From: JBGQAS01 sp964498605
GTDB taxonomy: Bacteria > Chloroflexota > Anaerolineae > Anaerolineales > Anaerolineaceae
DNA: 57,988 nt
Assembly (NCBI GenBank): GCA_964498605.1
Contig: CAZCHK010000009.1
Location: 1-57,988 of the forward strand
Direction: 5' to 3'
A program made the translations under genes and the position numbers. A model generated the notes under the pieces. It saw only the letters and a list, made by a program, of their open reading frames with translations, had not been told where the DNA came from and ran no database searches. This document shows, one piece after another, positions 32,691 to 40,486 of the stretch. Every line of letters starts with the position of its first letter. The stretch's first letter is position 1.

Positions 32691-33725
32691 TCAGCGGGTT
32701 CCTTTCGTGTCCGAGTTCAGTTCGGAGATATTCTTCTCGAGCGCCTGGATGCGCTGCTTGAGATCCGCGATCTCCTTGTAACAGTCCACGCCGAGTTTCT
32801 GCCCCACGCGCAGTTCCCTGGTGCCTGGAGCGTCGTTCGTATCCTCAAAAACAATGTCTGTCAGCCAGATGGATCCATCACCCGCCTGCACGAGCCAGCC
32901 TTTTTGGGGATCGGCCAGAAGAACCCGGCCCGTGACCCCGCGATGCCTGCCATCACGGTCCAGTTCGGCCCGCCACACGATCAGCTTCCTGCCGTCCACG
33001 TGGGTGAACGCCCCGGGGTGTGGATGAGACGCGCTGCGGATGAGCGCGAAGATTTCTTTTGTGGTGAGCGCCCAATCGATCATGCCGTCGGAAGGTTCGC
33101 GTTTTCCGTTATACGTGGCCAGGTTTTCATCCTGCGGCGAGGGGGACCACTCCCCCATTTTTAAGCGGGGCAGCCATCGATCCAGAGCTCTGTCAATGGC
33201 GCACTCCATGCGGTCCAGGACATCCGCAGCGTAATCCGTATCCTGCACGGGGAAGGGTTCCTTGGCAAGCAGGGGGCCAGCGTCCGCTTCTGCCTGCATG
33301 AGGAAGAAATTCGCTACCCCCGGGCTCCCGTCCAGCACAAGCCAGGCGAGGGGGGCTCTGCCCCTGCCGCGCGGGAGCGCGGTGGGATGAAAGCCCACGC
33401 AGCCGAGGGCCGGTATGGACATCAGCTCGGCTTGGACGAGCTGCGAGAGCCCGACCACGAAGAGCAGGTCCGGTTTCCAGGAGCGCACGGCTTCAAGAAC
33501 ATCATTGTGGTTGATGCTCTGGAAGTCGAGGTAGGGGATTTGCGCGGCGTTGGCCAGGTCATCCAGCCTGGAATAACCACTGACGCTGCGCGAAGCTGAA
33601 ATGGACAGACCCAGTACGCCGACGACCTGCATGTTGTGGCGCAGCAGCGACTGCAGCGTGCGTCTCGAGGTGCTGACGCTGCCAGCCAGCACGATGCGCG
33701 GATCAGGCGGTATGGATGACTTCAT
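32691..33725 (-). CDS. Formyltransferase-fold protein with altered catalytic motif and coiled-coil tail
   Basis: A 344-residue methionyl-tRNA/UDP-amino-sugar formyltransferase-like protein. The core reads GFHPTALPRGRGRAPLAW with His113 and a later EADAGPLL with Asp148, but the usual Asn two residues before the His is Gly111. The C-terminal 100 residues contain an OB-like barrel and a coiled-coil ending (KEIADLKQRIQALEKNI). The sugar-transferase and deacetylase neighbours suggest a formamido-sugar pathway, yet loss of the Asn makes activity uncertain. It overlaps the sugar-transferase gene by 4 nt. Confidence 0.75.
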   Translation of the reverse strand: MKSSIPPDPRIVLAGSVSTSRRTLQSLLRHNMQVVGVLGLSISASRSVSGYSRLDDLANAAQIPYLDFQSINHNDVLEAVRSWKPDLLFVVGLSQLVQAELMSIPALGCVGFHPTALPRGRGRAPLAWLVLDGSPGVANFFLMQAEADAGPLLAKEPFPVQDTDYAADVLDRMECAIDRALDRWLPRLKMGEWSPSPQDENLATYNGKREPSDGMIDWALTTKEIFALIRSASHPHPGAFTHVDGRKLIVWRAELDRDGRHRGVTGRVLLADPQKGWLVQAGDGSIWLTDIVFEDTNDAPGTRELRVGQKLGVDCYKEIADLKQRIQALEKNISELNSDTKGTR

Positions 33726-34345
33726 TCCTGCTTTCCTTTGACTTGCTCTTCCTGCTTATAGTATATCTTTTCTCCCAGCAGGACAACCACCAGAGTTTTC
33801 CAAAGAATCACGAAATCAACCCTGAAGGAGATGGAATCCACGTAGCGGGCATCGTACTCCCAGCGCTGCGGCCATGAAAGATAGATATTCCCGTTGACCT
33901 GTGCCAGCCCGCTCAACCCGGGGCGCACCAGGAGCCTTTTTCGAGCCGCGGCGTTGAAACTGGAAAGGTGCTCTGGTGGAACGGGACGCGGCCCGATGAA
34001 GGACATGTCCCCGACGAGCAGGTTCCACAGTTGAGGCAGCTCATCGAACTTAAACCTCCTCAAAAACCGGCCAACCGCTGTCACCTCGGGATCGCCGGCG
34101 AGTATCTCGTGGTCGATCTTCCTCGGTTTGTGCTGCATCGTTCTGAACTTCAACGCCTGGAAGATGGTGCCGTTTCTGCCCAGTCTTTCCTGGCGAAAAA
34201 GCACCGGTCCTCTGGAGGAGAGCGCTACCAGCAGCGCGAAGAGGATCAAAAAGGGGGACAATATCAACAAAAATGCCGCTGAGAAGAATATGTCCAGGAA
34301 CCTTTTGATGGAACGGGCATACACGCGTTGATGGTTTGGTTTCAT
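33722..34345 (-). CDS. Undecaprenyl-phosphate sugar phosphotransferase (PglC/WcaJ-type)
   Basis: A 207-residue monotopic phosphoglycosyl transferase. A re-entrant hydrophobic helix near residues 14-40 is followed by the family blocks GPVLFRQERLGRNGTIFQ, LKFRTM, KFDELPQLWNLLVGDMSFIG and GPRPV. It transfers a phospho-sugar to undecaprenyl phosphate, the first step of a polysaccharide repeat. First gene of the trio with the formyltransferase-like and PIG-L genes. Starts at a Met with no clear ribosome site; a TACAAT about 11 nt upstream may be the -10. Confidence 0.9.
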   Translation of the reverse strand: MKPNHQRVYARSIKRFLDIFFSAAFLLILSPFLILFALLVALSSRGPVLFRQERLGRNGTIFQALKFRTMQHKPRKIDHEILAGDPEVTAVGRFLRRFKFDELPQLWNLLVGDMSFIGPRPVPPEHLSSFNAAARKRLLVRPGLSGLAQVNGNIYLSWPQRWEYDARYVDSISFRVDFVILWKTLVVVLLGEKIYYKQEEQVKGKQE

Positions 34346-34387
34346 TCGATGGAATTATTGTATCAGAAAGCATTTGCGCAAAGCTTT

Positions 34388-34417
34388 TTGTCGCAGGATT
34401 TTCGTATCAGTTATAAT
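34388..34417 (+). promoter_or_regulatory. Promoter of the selW-trpS-dtd operon
   Basis: TTGTCG at 34388-34393, an 18-nt spacer and TATAAT at 34412-34417. A normal leader with caaggagaag precedes the ATG at 34445, unlike the leaderless genes elsewhere. Confidence 0.6.
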
Positions 34418-34444
34418 CGGAGTAACTTTGCAAGGAGAAGAGAG

Positions 34445-34693
34445 ATGAAGGCCAGGGTGACGATTACCTACTGCCAGGTGTGACATTACACAGACCGCGC
34501 TGTCAGTTTGACAGCCAATCTGTTGAAGTTGTACGAAAGCCGCATTGAAAGCGTGACACTGCTGCCATCCGACGGCGGAAAATACGAAGTGTCCGTGAAC
34601 GGGAAATTAATTTACTCAAAATTGCAAACAGGGCGACACGCGGATTTCGAAGAAGTCGAGAAACTGGTGTTTAAGGCACTGAACGAGAGGTAA
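34445..34693 (+). CDS. SelW-like selenoprotein (Rdx family) with UGA-encoded Sec
   Basis: 82 residues if the TGA at 34481-34483 (codon 13) is read as selenocysteine: MKARVTITYCQVU then HYTDRA. The CxxU motif in an N-terminal beta-strand followed by a conserved Arg five residues later matches the SelW/SelT/SelH (Rdx) redox fold. The rest, with LLKLYESRIESVTLLPSDGG, KYEVSVNGKLIYSK and a C-terminal FEEVEKLVFKAL helix, also matches. Without Sec the protein would be a useless 12-residue peptide. A Sec-insertion hairpin follows. It is 2 nt before trpS. Redox partner unknown. Confidence 0.88.
34499..34515 (+). promoter_or_regulatory. Bacterial SECIS-like hairpin in the selW-like gene
   Basis: Stem gctgtc/gacagc with apical loop agttt, starting 15 nt after the TGA and with the loop about 21 nt from it. 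That spacing and a G within the first two loop bases fit published bacterial SECIS rules. Confidence 0.6.
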
Positions 34694-34695
34694 GC

Positions 34696-35682
34696 ATGGC
34701 GATAAAAGGAACGGTTTTCTCCGGTGCGCGTCCGACTGGACGGCAGCACATTGGCAACTATCTCGGCGCGATAAGAAACTACGTCGATCTCCAAATGGAT
34801 TACCGGTGTATCTACTGCATCGTGGATCTGCATGCTTTAACAACCATGGAAACGACTGAAGACCTGCGCCAGAATGCCATCGAAATGGGTCTGGACTGGA
34901 TGGCTGCCGGTATACATCCGGAGGAGTCCATCGTTTTTGTCCAGTCGCATGTGCCTCAGGTGACCGAGCTGCACACGATTCTGTCCATGGTGACCCCGTT
35001 GGGAAAACTGACCGATCTGCCGACATTCAAGGAGAAAGCCCGTGAGCAGCCGCACAATGTTAATTACGGGCTGGTAGGCTACCCGGTCCTGATGACCGCG
35101 GATATCGTGCTGTATAAGGCAGACACCGTGCCGGTTGGCGTCGATCAACTGCCGCACATTGAATTTGCCCGTGAAATCGTGCGCAGCTTCAACTATCGGT
35201 TTAAGACCGACGTGTTGATCGAGCCGGCCTCAAAGCAAACGGTCATTCCCAAGGTGCTTGGCACGGACGGTCAGCAGAAAATGAGCAAGAGCCTGAACAA
35301 TCACATTGAGCTGGCTTCCACACCGGAAGAAACGACGCAGAAAGTGCTGACCATGGTGACCGATCCACAGCGCATCCGTCGAACCGACCCGGGCAACCCC
35401 GATATCTGCAACGTTTTCACCTTCCATAAGATGTTTTCAAGCCCGGACGATACTGCCATGGTGAACGCTGAGTGCCGCAGGGCGGGCATCGGGTGCGTGG
35501 ATTGCAAGAAATTAATGGCAGCGAATCTGAACGCCCACCTCGCGCATTTCAGAGAAAAGCGCGCCCAGCTGGCCAAGGACCCCCAGAACGTGCTGGACAT
35601 CCTGGCGGATGGGGCCAGGCGGGCCAGGAAGATCGCTGAGCAGACCATGCAAGAAGTACGGACGGCGGTCGGCCTGCCCTGA
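34696..35682 (+). CDS. trpS: Tryptophanyl-tRNA synthetase
   Basis: A 328-residue class Ic aminoacyl-tRNA synthetase. The signatures RPTGRQHIGNYLG (HIGN) and the KMSKS loop (QKMSKSLNN) are both present, with the tryptophan pocket segment in ADIVLYKADTVPVG. Length matches compact bacterial TrpRS. The start lies 2 nt after the selW-like stop, suggesting one transcript. No T-box leader or other attenuation was seen. Confidence 0.96.
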   Translation: MAIKGTVFSGARPTGRQHIGNYLGAIRNYVDLQMDYRCIYCIVDLHALTTMETTEDLRQNAIEMGLDWMAAGIHPEESIVFVQSHVPQVTELHTILSMVTPLGKLTDLPTFKEKAREQPHNVNYGLVGYPVLMTADIVLYKADTVPVGVDQLPHIEFAREIVRSFNYRFKTDVLIEPASKQTVIPKVLGTDGQQKMSKSLNNHIELASTPEETTQKVLTMVTDPQRIRRTDPGNPDICNVFTFHKMFSSPDDTAMVNAECRRAGIGCVDCKKLMAANLNAHLAHFREKRAQLAKDPQNVLDILADGARRARKIAEQTMQEVRTAVGLP

Positions 35683-35686
35683 TCCC

Positions 35687-36124
35687 ATGCGAGCATTAGT
35701 TCAACGGGTCACACAAGCTTCGGTGAGCGTTGGCGGCGAAGAAGTAGCCTCCATCGGCAAGGGCCTGCTGATCCTGCTGGGAGTGGGTCAGGATGACGAC
35801 GCGGAAAAGGCCAGCCTGCTGGCGGAAAAGATCAGCCGGTTGCGAATTTTTGCCGACGAAGCCGGAAAGATGAACCTTTCCCTGCGGGATGTGGAAGGAG
35901 CGGCGCTGGTCGTGTCGCAGTTCACCCTCTTTGCGGATACCCGAAAAGGGAACCGGCCTTCATTTACTGACGCGGCCGCGCCGGCACTCGCCACGCCGCT
36001 GTGCGATCAATTCATATCGGAATTAAAACTGCTGGGGATACCCACGCTGAGCGGGATCTTCGGCGCGCACATGCTGGTGAACCTGGTCAACGATGGCCCG
36101 GTGACCATCTGGGTGGAAAATTAA
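35687..36124 (+). CDS. dtd: D-aminoacyl-tRNA deacylase
   Basis: A 145-residue Dtd that hydrolyses D-amino acids from tRNA. It opens with MRALVQRVTQASVSVGGE, has the active-site SQFTLFADTRKGNRPSFTDAA, and ends with the second motif VNLVNDGPVTIW. Start at 35687 is 4 nt after trpS. A quality-control enzyme beside an aminoacyl-tRNA synthetase makes functional sense. Its end overlaps the convergent PyrD-like gene by 4 nt. Confidence 0.95.
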   Translation: MRALVQRVTQASVSVGGEEVASIGKGLLILLGVGQDDDAEKASLLAEKISRLRIFADEAGKMNLSLRDVEGAALVVSQFTLFADTRKGNRPSFTDAAAPALATPLCDQFISELKLLGIPTLSGIFGAHMLVNLVNDGPVTIWVEN

Positions 36125-36882
36125 ACCGCCGATGCGGGGATGAATCCCGTCCACAGGGGGAGGTCGAACTTGACCGCTGCCGCGCCCATCTCCAGCACTT
36201 GCTGGGCTTTTTGTTTAGAGTCGATCCCGCCGCTGACAATGACGGGACGCAATTGACCGAGCGCTTTCTCGAGCGCAGCCAGCGCCTGGGGGTAGAGAGC
36301 CGGGCCGTAGAGACGCCCGCTGACCAGCCTTTGATCACATGTGAGGAGCGCGCCTCTCGGCGCGCAAAGCGACAGCGCCAGGAGTTCGGGCTGGTCCATC
36401 CTGTCAAACATTGAAAAATCCGGAAAAGTGAGCGGAAGGTCTACGACCAGGGGGATCTTTCCTGCCGCGGCACGGCAGGCCGCCATGATTTCCTCGGGAT
36501 GGATATCTTCCGGGAAGCCCAGCTCGATCACGGCAGCGCAGTCCATATCTTCCAGCCTGGAGGCGACCTCGGCAACATGAGGTGGGGAGTCCACCAGGAC
36601 GTGCACCCAGGTGGAAACTCCGATGCGCCTCCACGAGTCGTGGTGATCCCTGATCACCCTGGTAAAACCCGGGTTAGGCAGACCGCTGTGGATGAGCACG
36701 CCTCCCGGATACTGCTCAACGACGCGGTCCGACGCGGGCTGCCTGCGCCGGTAGCTGATGCCGGGCGTGATCCAGCCTCCCAGGACAGCGCAGCGTTCAA
36801 GCTGGCGAACAGGGTTGAAACCCAGGAAACCGCTGACATTCAGATATGGTGAAGACAGGCCAAGATCCTGATGCGTGTTCAT
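36121..36882 (-). CDS. Dihydroorotate-dehydrogenase-like (PyrD) TIM barrel, key motif missing
   Basis: A 253-residue protein, shorter than PyrD (about 300). It keeps the N-terminal region with NVSGFLGF, ITPGISYR and YPGGVLIHSGLPNPG, and the C-terminal RLYGPALYPQALAAL and VIVSGGI glycine segment. The central N-x-S/C-x-P-N motif that binds substrate is replaced by ELGFPED (about 120-126), and the Lys-type KLSPN strand is VVDLPL. It therefore probably does not oxidise dihydroorotate. It begins 1 nt after the PyrK-like stop, as a pair. A FMN-dependent but different reaction is possible. Confidence 0.7.
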   Translation of the reverse strand: MNTHQDLGLSSPYLNVSGFLGFNPVRQLERCAVLGGWITPGISYRRRQPASDRVVEQYPGGVLIHSGLPNPGFTRVIRDHHDSWRRIGVSTWVHVLVDSPPHVAEVASRLEDMDCAAVIELGFPEDIHPEEIMAACRAAAGKIPLVVDLPLTFPDFSMFDRMDQPELLALSLCAPRGALLTCDQRLVSGRLYGPALYPQALAALEKALGQLRPVIVSGGIDSKQKAQQVLEMGAAAVKFDLPLWTGFIPASAV

Positions 36883-36883
36883 G

Positions 36884-37552
36884 TCATGCTTCCAGCGTGT
36901 GCCAATCGAAAATTGGCCCATCCTGGCAGGCCAGCTTGATGCCGTTGGTCGTTTGGACGGCGCACAGTCCGCAGGCACTCTGACTGCCGCAGGGCATGCT
37001 CACGTGGATGAAGGCGTAGATGGGCAGCTGTTTTGGGGTGTTCATGAATTTTGTTTTAAATTCACCAATTTGTGAGATCGAAAGGTCCAGCAACATCAGA
37101 TCGGCCCAGGCGATCAATTCAGGCAGATACAGGCCGGGCTGCACTTCAACCTGGCCCGGGAGACCCGCGGGGGGGGTGTCTGAGCACATCACCACCGAGC
37201 AGCGCTGACCCAGTGCCGCGCTGATGATCGGCAGCATGGCGTGACCGATGCGGCGCGCGGCCAGGCACACCAGGCGCCTGGCGCCGGGGGGGAATTCAAA
37301 TGCGACTCCCAAGGGGCCGCGCACGCGCAGCACATCACCCGCTTTCCAGTGCGGCGGAGCTTCAGGCGTGGAGAGGAACACGCCGCGCTGCGTTGATTGC
37401 GGAAACAACGCGACCGGGAGCAGGTCACCTGGTGATGCGGCCAGCAGGTATTGGCCATACCCGAGCGTGACGCACTCCGGCAGCGGCAACCGGACGGCAA
37501 GTGCCCCGTCATAGAAGCGGGTTTCTTCAATGGTCAGATCTGTTTCGCGCAC
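36884..37552 (-). CDS. PyrK-like FAD/[2Fe-2S] electron-transfer subunit
   Basis: 222 residues from a GTG at 37552, chosen for the cagagg site five nt upstream; a TTG at 37597 would add 15 residues. A flavodoxin-reductase-like barrel (VLRVRGPLG) and a Rossmann half (LVCLAARRIGHAML) are followed by four Cys: 188, 194, 197 and 209, i.e. C-x5-C-x2-C-x11-C. PyrK normally has C-x4-C-x2-C, so there is one extra residue. It would pass electrons from NAD(P)H to the PyrD-like partner. The reaction is unclear because the partner lacks its substrate motif. Confidence 0.72.
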   Translation of the reverse strand: MRETDLTIEETRFYDGALAVRLPLPECVTLGYGQYLLAASPGDLLPVALFPQSTQRGVFLSTPEAPPHWKAGDVLRVRGPLGVAFEFPPGARRLVCLAARRIGHAMLPIISAALGQRCSVVMCSDTPPAGLPGQVEVQPGLYLPELIAWADLMLLDLSISQIGEFKTKFMNTPKQLPIYAFIHVSMPCGSQSACGLCAVQTTNGIKLACQDGPIFDWHTLEA

Positions 37553-37625
37553 AAGATCCTCTGCCTTAAGTATATGTGATTTATTAGATGACACCAATCG
37601 AGATCCAGCGCGAGCATATTGTGAG

Positions 37626-37631
37626 TATAAT
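37626..37631 (+). promoter_or_regulatory. -10 hexamer of the SPFH-protein gene
   Basis: TATAAT on the plus strand, 22 nt before the ATG at 37654; an aataggagga ribosome site sits between. A TATACT on the minus strand (about 37568-37573) may serve the divergent PyrK-like gene. Confidence 0.5.
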
Positions 37632-37653
37632 TATTCTCCTAATAGGAGGACGT

Positions 37654-38679
37654 ATGAATATTGCAAGTTTAATCCAGGGGATCTCCGTGTTCATGTGGCT
37701 GCTGGCCGTTGGCCTGCTCGTGCTGGTGGTCGCCCAGAACTGGCGCGGAAAACCCATCAAGCGCGGTGTGACCTACATCATCCTGGGATTCGCCCTGGCG
37801 CTGATCCTGACCACGATCAGCGCGGGATTGGTGTTCATTAACCCCGAGGAACGCGGCGTGGTGATCTCCGCCCTGGCTCCGGGTGGTTTCCGCCAGGAGG
37901 TTCTCACTCCCGGCCTGCACTTCGTTGTGCCTTTCGCGGAAAATGTGATCCGCTACCCCATCTCCAAGCAGACCTATACCATGTCCATTCTGCCGGAAGA
38001 AGGGACAGTGCAGAGGGATGATTCCATCCTCGCCAGGACCTTTGACGGCCAGGAAGTGCTCATTGACGCCTCGATCATCTATGCAGTCAACCCGGCCCGG
38101 GTGATCGATGTTCACATCGCCTGGCAGGACCGGTACGATGAAGGGCTGGTCCGTCCGGAGGTCCGCGGGGTCATCCGCGACGTGATCTCGCAGTACCGGG
38201 TAGAGGAGGTCGTCAGCACAAAGCGGCTGGAGATGACCGAGAAAATGACAGACGAACTGCGCACGGAGTTCGAAGAAAACGGTATTCTGCTGGACTCCTT
38301 TATTCTGCGCAACGTGGCGTTCTCCGATGAGTACGCGGCATCGGTCGAGCAAAAGCAGATCGCCCAGCAGCTGGCCCAACAGGCCGAGTACACCATCGAG
38401 CAGAAGAAAGCCGAAGCCCAGCAGGTGATTGAGGCCGCCAAAGGACAGGCGCAAGCCCAGATCGAGATCGCCAACGGCGAAGCTCAGTCGCGTATCATCC
38501 AGGCGGAAGCTGAAGCGGAAGCCTTGAATTTGATCGCGGAGGCGCTGAAAAACAATCCCGATCTGCTGACCTACCAGTACATCAGTAAACTGTCCCCCAA
38601 CGTACAGGTCATGTTCCTGCCCGGCGAATCGCCGTTCCTTTTCCAGCTGCCGGACAACCTGACCAGCACGGCGCAATAA
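37654..38679 (+). CDS. SPFH/band 7 (prohibitin-stomatin) family membrane protein
   Basis: A 341-residue protein. Two hydrophobic stretches near the N-terminus (ISVFMWLLAVGLLVLVV and ITLGFALALILTTI-type) are followed by the SPFH domain (INPEERGVVISALAPGGF, VLTPGLHFVVPF and DRYDEGLVRPEVRGVIRD) and a long Ala/Gln/Glu-rich coiled coil (AEYTIEQKKAEAQQVIEAA). Such proteins form membrane microdomain scaffolds or FtsH regulators. No NfeD partner or protease is next to it. Good site taggagga before the ATG. Confidence 0.92.
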   Translation: MNIASLIQGISVFMWLLAVGLLVLVVAQNWRGKPIKRGVTYIILGFALALILTTISAGLVFINPEERGVVISALAPGGFRQEVLTPGLHFVVPFAENVIRYPISKQTYTMSILPEEGTVQRDDSILARTFDGQEVLIDASIIYAVNPARVIDVHIAWQDRYDEGLVRPEVRGVIRDVISQYRVEEVVSTKRLEMTEKMTDELRTEFEENGILLDSFILRNVAFSDEYAASVEQKQIAQQLAQQAEYTIEQKKAEAQQVIEAAKGQAQAQIEIANGEAQSRIIQAEAEAEALNLIAEALKNNPDLLTYQYISKLSPNVQVMFLPGESPFLFQLPDNLTSTAQ

Positions 38680-38710
38680 ACCTTTCACCAAAGACCTATC
38701 CATCACCAGG

Positions 38711-38737
38711 AGACTGCCTCGAGGCAGTCTTCTGTCT
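38711..38737 (+). terminator. Terminator of the SPFH-protein gene
   Basis: A perfect 20-nt palindrome, agactgcc and ggcagtct with loop tcga, and a short T-rich tail (tctgtctt). Confidence 0.65.
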
Positions 38738-38760
38738 TATCCCGGGTGAGGTGGCTACGT

Positions 38761-38766
38761 TATAAT
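38761..38766 (+). promoter_or_regulatory. -10 hexamer placed for a leaderless selD transcript
   Basis: TATAAT with six nt (gacgct) before the ATG at 38773 and no ribosome site. The -35 is poor. Confidence 0.5.
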
Positions 38767-38772
38767 GACGCT

Positions 38773-39840
38773 ATGTCCAATTCAGCACACGCTCCCTGCG
38801 CAAAGATGATCCGCCTGACGTCCTACTCCAACTGCTCGGGTTGAGCTTCCAAGCTCAACGCGGAAACGCTGGCGCAGGTGCTGCGTCCCATCGCGAAGAC
38901 TTTCAGCTCGGCGGATTACCCGGAGCTTCTGGTCGGGCTGCATACGCCGGATGACGCGGCGGTGTGGCGCGTCGATGAAGGCCGGGCCCTCGTCTTCACC
39001 AATGACTTCTTCACGCCGGTCGTGGATGACCCCTATCACTACGGCGCCATCGCGGCCGCCAACGCGCTGTCCGATGTGTACGCCATGGGGGGAAAACCCT
39101 TCCTGGCGCTCAACATTGCCGCTTTGCCGCCGCATCTCCCGAACAATATTTCAACCGAGATCATCCGGGGAGGAGCGGAAAAAGCCTACGAGGCTGGCGT
39201 GGTCATCGCCGGTGGACACACCGTCCAGGACAAGGAACCCAAGTACGGGTTGGCCGTGTTGGGGTTTGTGGATCCGCAGCACATGATCACGAAGTCCGGA
39301 TCGCGACCTGGCGACAGGCTGGTGCTGACAAAGCCGATCGGTTTTGGTGTGACGACGACCGCCCTGAAGCAGGAAAAGGCCGATCCACGAGATGTCGGGG
39401 ATGCGGTGCGCTGGATGGAAAGGTTGAACGCCATCCCCTCCGTGCTGGCGCTGGAGGCGGGTGTGAAGAGCGGGACGGATGTGACCGGGTTCAGCCTGTT
39501 GGGACACGCTTTGGAAATGGCACAGGCCAGCCGGGTGAGGTTCGTTCTGAGGCATCAGGATATTCCTTTCGTCAAATACGCCCACAAGTACGCAGAAATG
39601 GGGACGTTCCCCGGCGGCGCGGCGGATAATTTCAATTATTATCAAGACAAGGTAAACTTCCCCGCGGGGATGAGCGATCAGGAAAAGATGCTCCTGTTCG
39701 ACCCGCAGACCAGCGGCGGCTTGTTGCTGGCAGTTCCCCCGGATGGGTTTGATCAGTTCAAAGAACGCGCCCGCAGATCATCGCAGCCCTTCTGGGCGAT
39801 CGGCGAGGCAGTCAGCGGAGAAGGACTGGATGTGGTCTGA
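38773..39840 (+). CDS. selD: Selenophosphate synthetase with UGA-encoded Sec active site
   Basis: 355 residues when the TGA at 38842-38844 (codon 24) is read as Sec. The N-terminal motif then reads CSGUASK, the usual place of the catalytic Cys/Sec and Lys in SelD. ATP-binding segments are DDAAVWRVDEGRALVFTNDF, AANALSDVYAMGG, VIAGGHTVQDKEPKYGL and the late FDPQTSGGLL. It makes selenophosphate for Sec-tRNA synthesis. If the start were moved after the TGA the catalytic motif would be lost. Last codons overlap the deaminase start (11 nt), and that gene overlaps ggt. Confidence 0.93.
38872..38886 (+). promoter_or_regulatory. Candidate SECIS hairpin in selD
   Basis: Stem gcgcag/ctgcgt (last pair G-T) with loop gtg; loop about 33 nt after the TGA, inside the usual 16-37 nt range. 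A shorter alternative, gcg/cgc with loop gaaa, starts nearer. Neither is tested. Confidence 0.45.
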
Positions 39841-40486
39841 TCTGGCGTTTCCCTGGCGGGTCTGCCTGGAGGAAGCCTGGGAGGCCTGGAAGGGGGGCAG
39901 CGAGCCGATCGGCGCGGCTGTGATCGACGAGAAAGGTGAACTGGTCTCACGGGGGCGCAACCGGATTCATGATGAGCAGATACCGCGGGATCAGATCGGT
40001 AACCATGCCCTGGCGCACGCGGAGATCAATGCGATTCTGGCTGTCCCTGAACAAGCTGACCAGCGCGCCTGTTCGCTTTTCAGCCTGCTGGAACCCTGTC
40101 CGCTGTGTGTCGGGGCGATCTACATGTCAGGGATACGCAAGGCGTATTTCGCGGCTTGCGATCCATTTGCCGGCAGCGCGGATTTGATCGGAAAAAACGC
40201 CTACATGTCCAGGAAGCCGGTGAGGATTCGAAAGTGGGAAAACGAGGAGCTGGAAAGGTTTGTCGCCGCGCTGCACGTGGCATGTGCCTTGGAGCATGGG
40301 GCAGACAGGTCCCATCCGGTCGTGGAGGCTTTTGAGCGGTCGAACAAAGAGAACACGGATTTTGGTGTATTTGTTCACGAGAGCGACTGGCTGATGGCGA
40401 TGAAGGATCAACAGGCGAACGCCAAATCTGTTTATGAAAACCTGATTTTCGTCTTTCATGAAAAATTCAAGAAAGGATTGCGATGA
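39830..40486 (+). CDS. Nucleoside/cytidine deaminase-family zinc protein
   Basis: A 218-residue deaminase-fold protein. The zinc motifs are HAEINAIL (His and proton-shuttle Glu) and PCPLCVGA (two Cys), and the early EPIGAAVIDEKGELVSRGRN fits the tRNA-adenosine/guanine/cytosine deaminase group. An extra 70-residue C-terminal part (from about HGADRSHPVVE) is longer than TadA. It starts at 39830 with a ggagaagg site. Substrate unknown. Overlap with both selD and ggt implies one transcript. Confidence 0.85.
   Translation: MWSDLAFPWRVCLEEAWEAWKGGSEPIGAAVIDEKGELVSRGRNRIHDEQIPRDQIGNHALAHAEINAILAVPEQADQRACSLFSLLEPCPLCVGAIYMSGIRKAYFAACDPFAGSADLIGKNAYMSRKPVRIRKWENEELERFVAALHVACALEHGADRSHPVVEAFERSNKENTDFGVFVHESDWLMAMKDQQANAKSVYENLIFVFHEKFKKGLR

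Noticed and set aside
34508..34693. A separate 61-residue gene starting after the TGA in the selW region
   Set aside because: It starts at a TTG without a ribosome site, and the joined frame with Sec gives a full Rdx domain.
38711..38737. Regulatory operator palindrome for selD
   Set aside because: The perfect palindrome follows the SPFH gene and has a T-rich tail, so a terminator is simpler.
38878..39840. selD starting at the GTG at 38878
   Set aside because: This would omit the catalytic Sec/Lys motif; the ATG at 38773 with the TGA read as Sec fits better.
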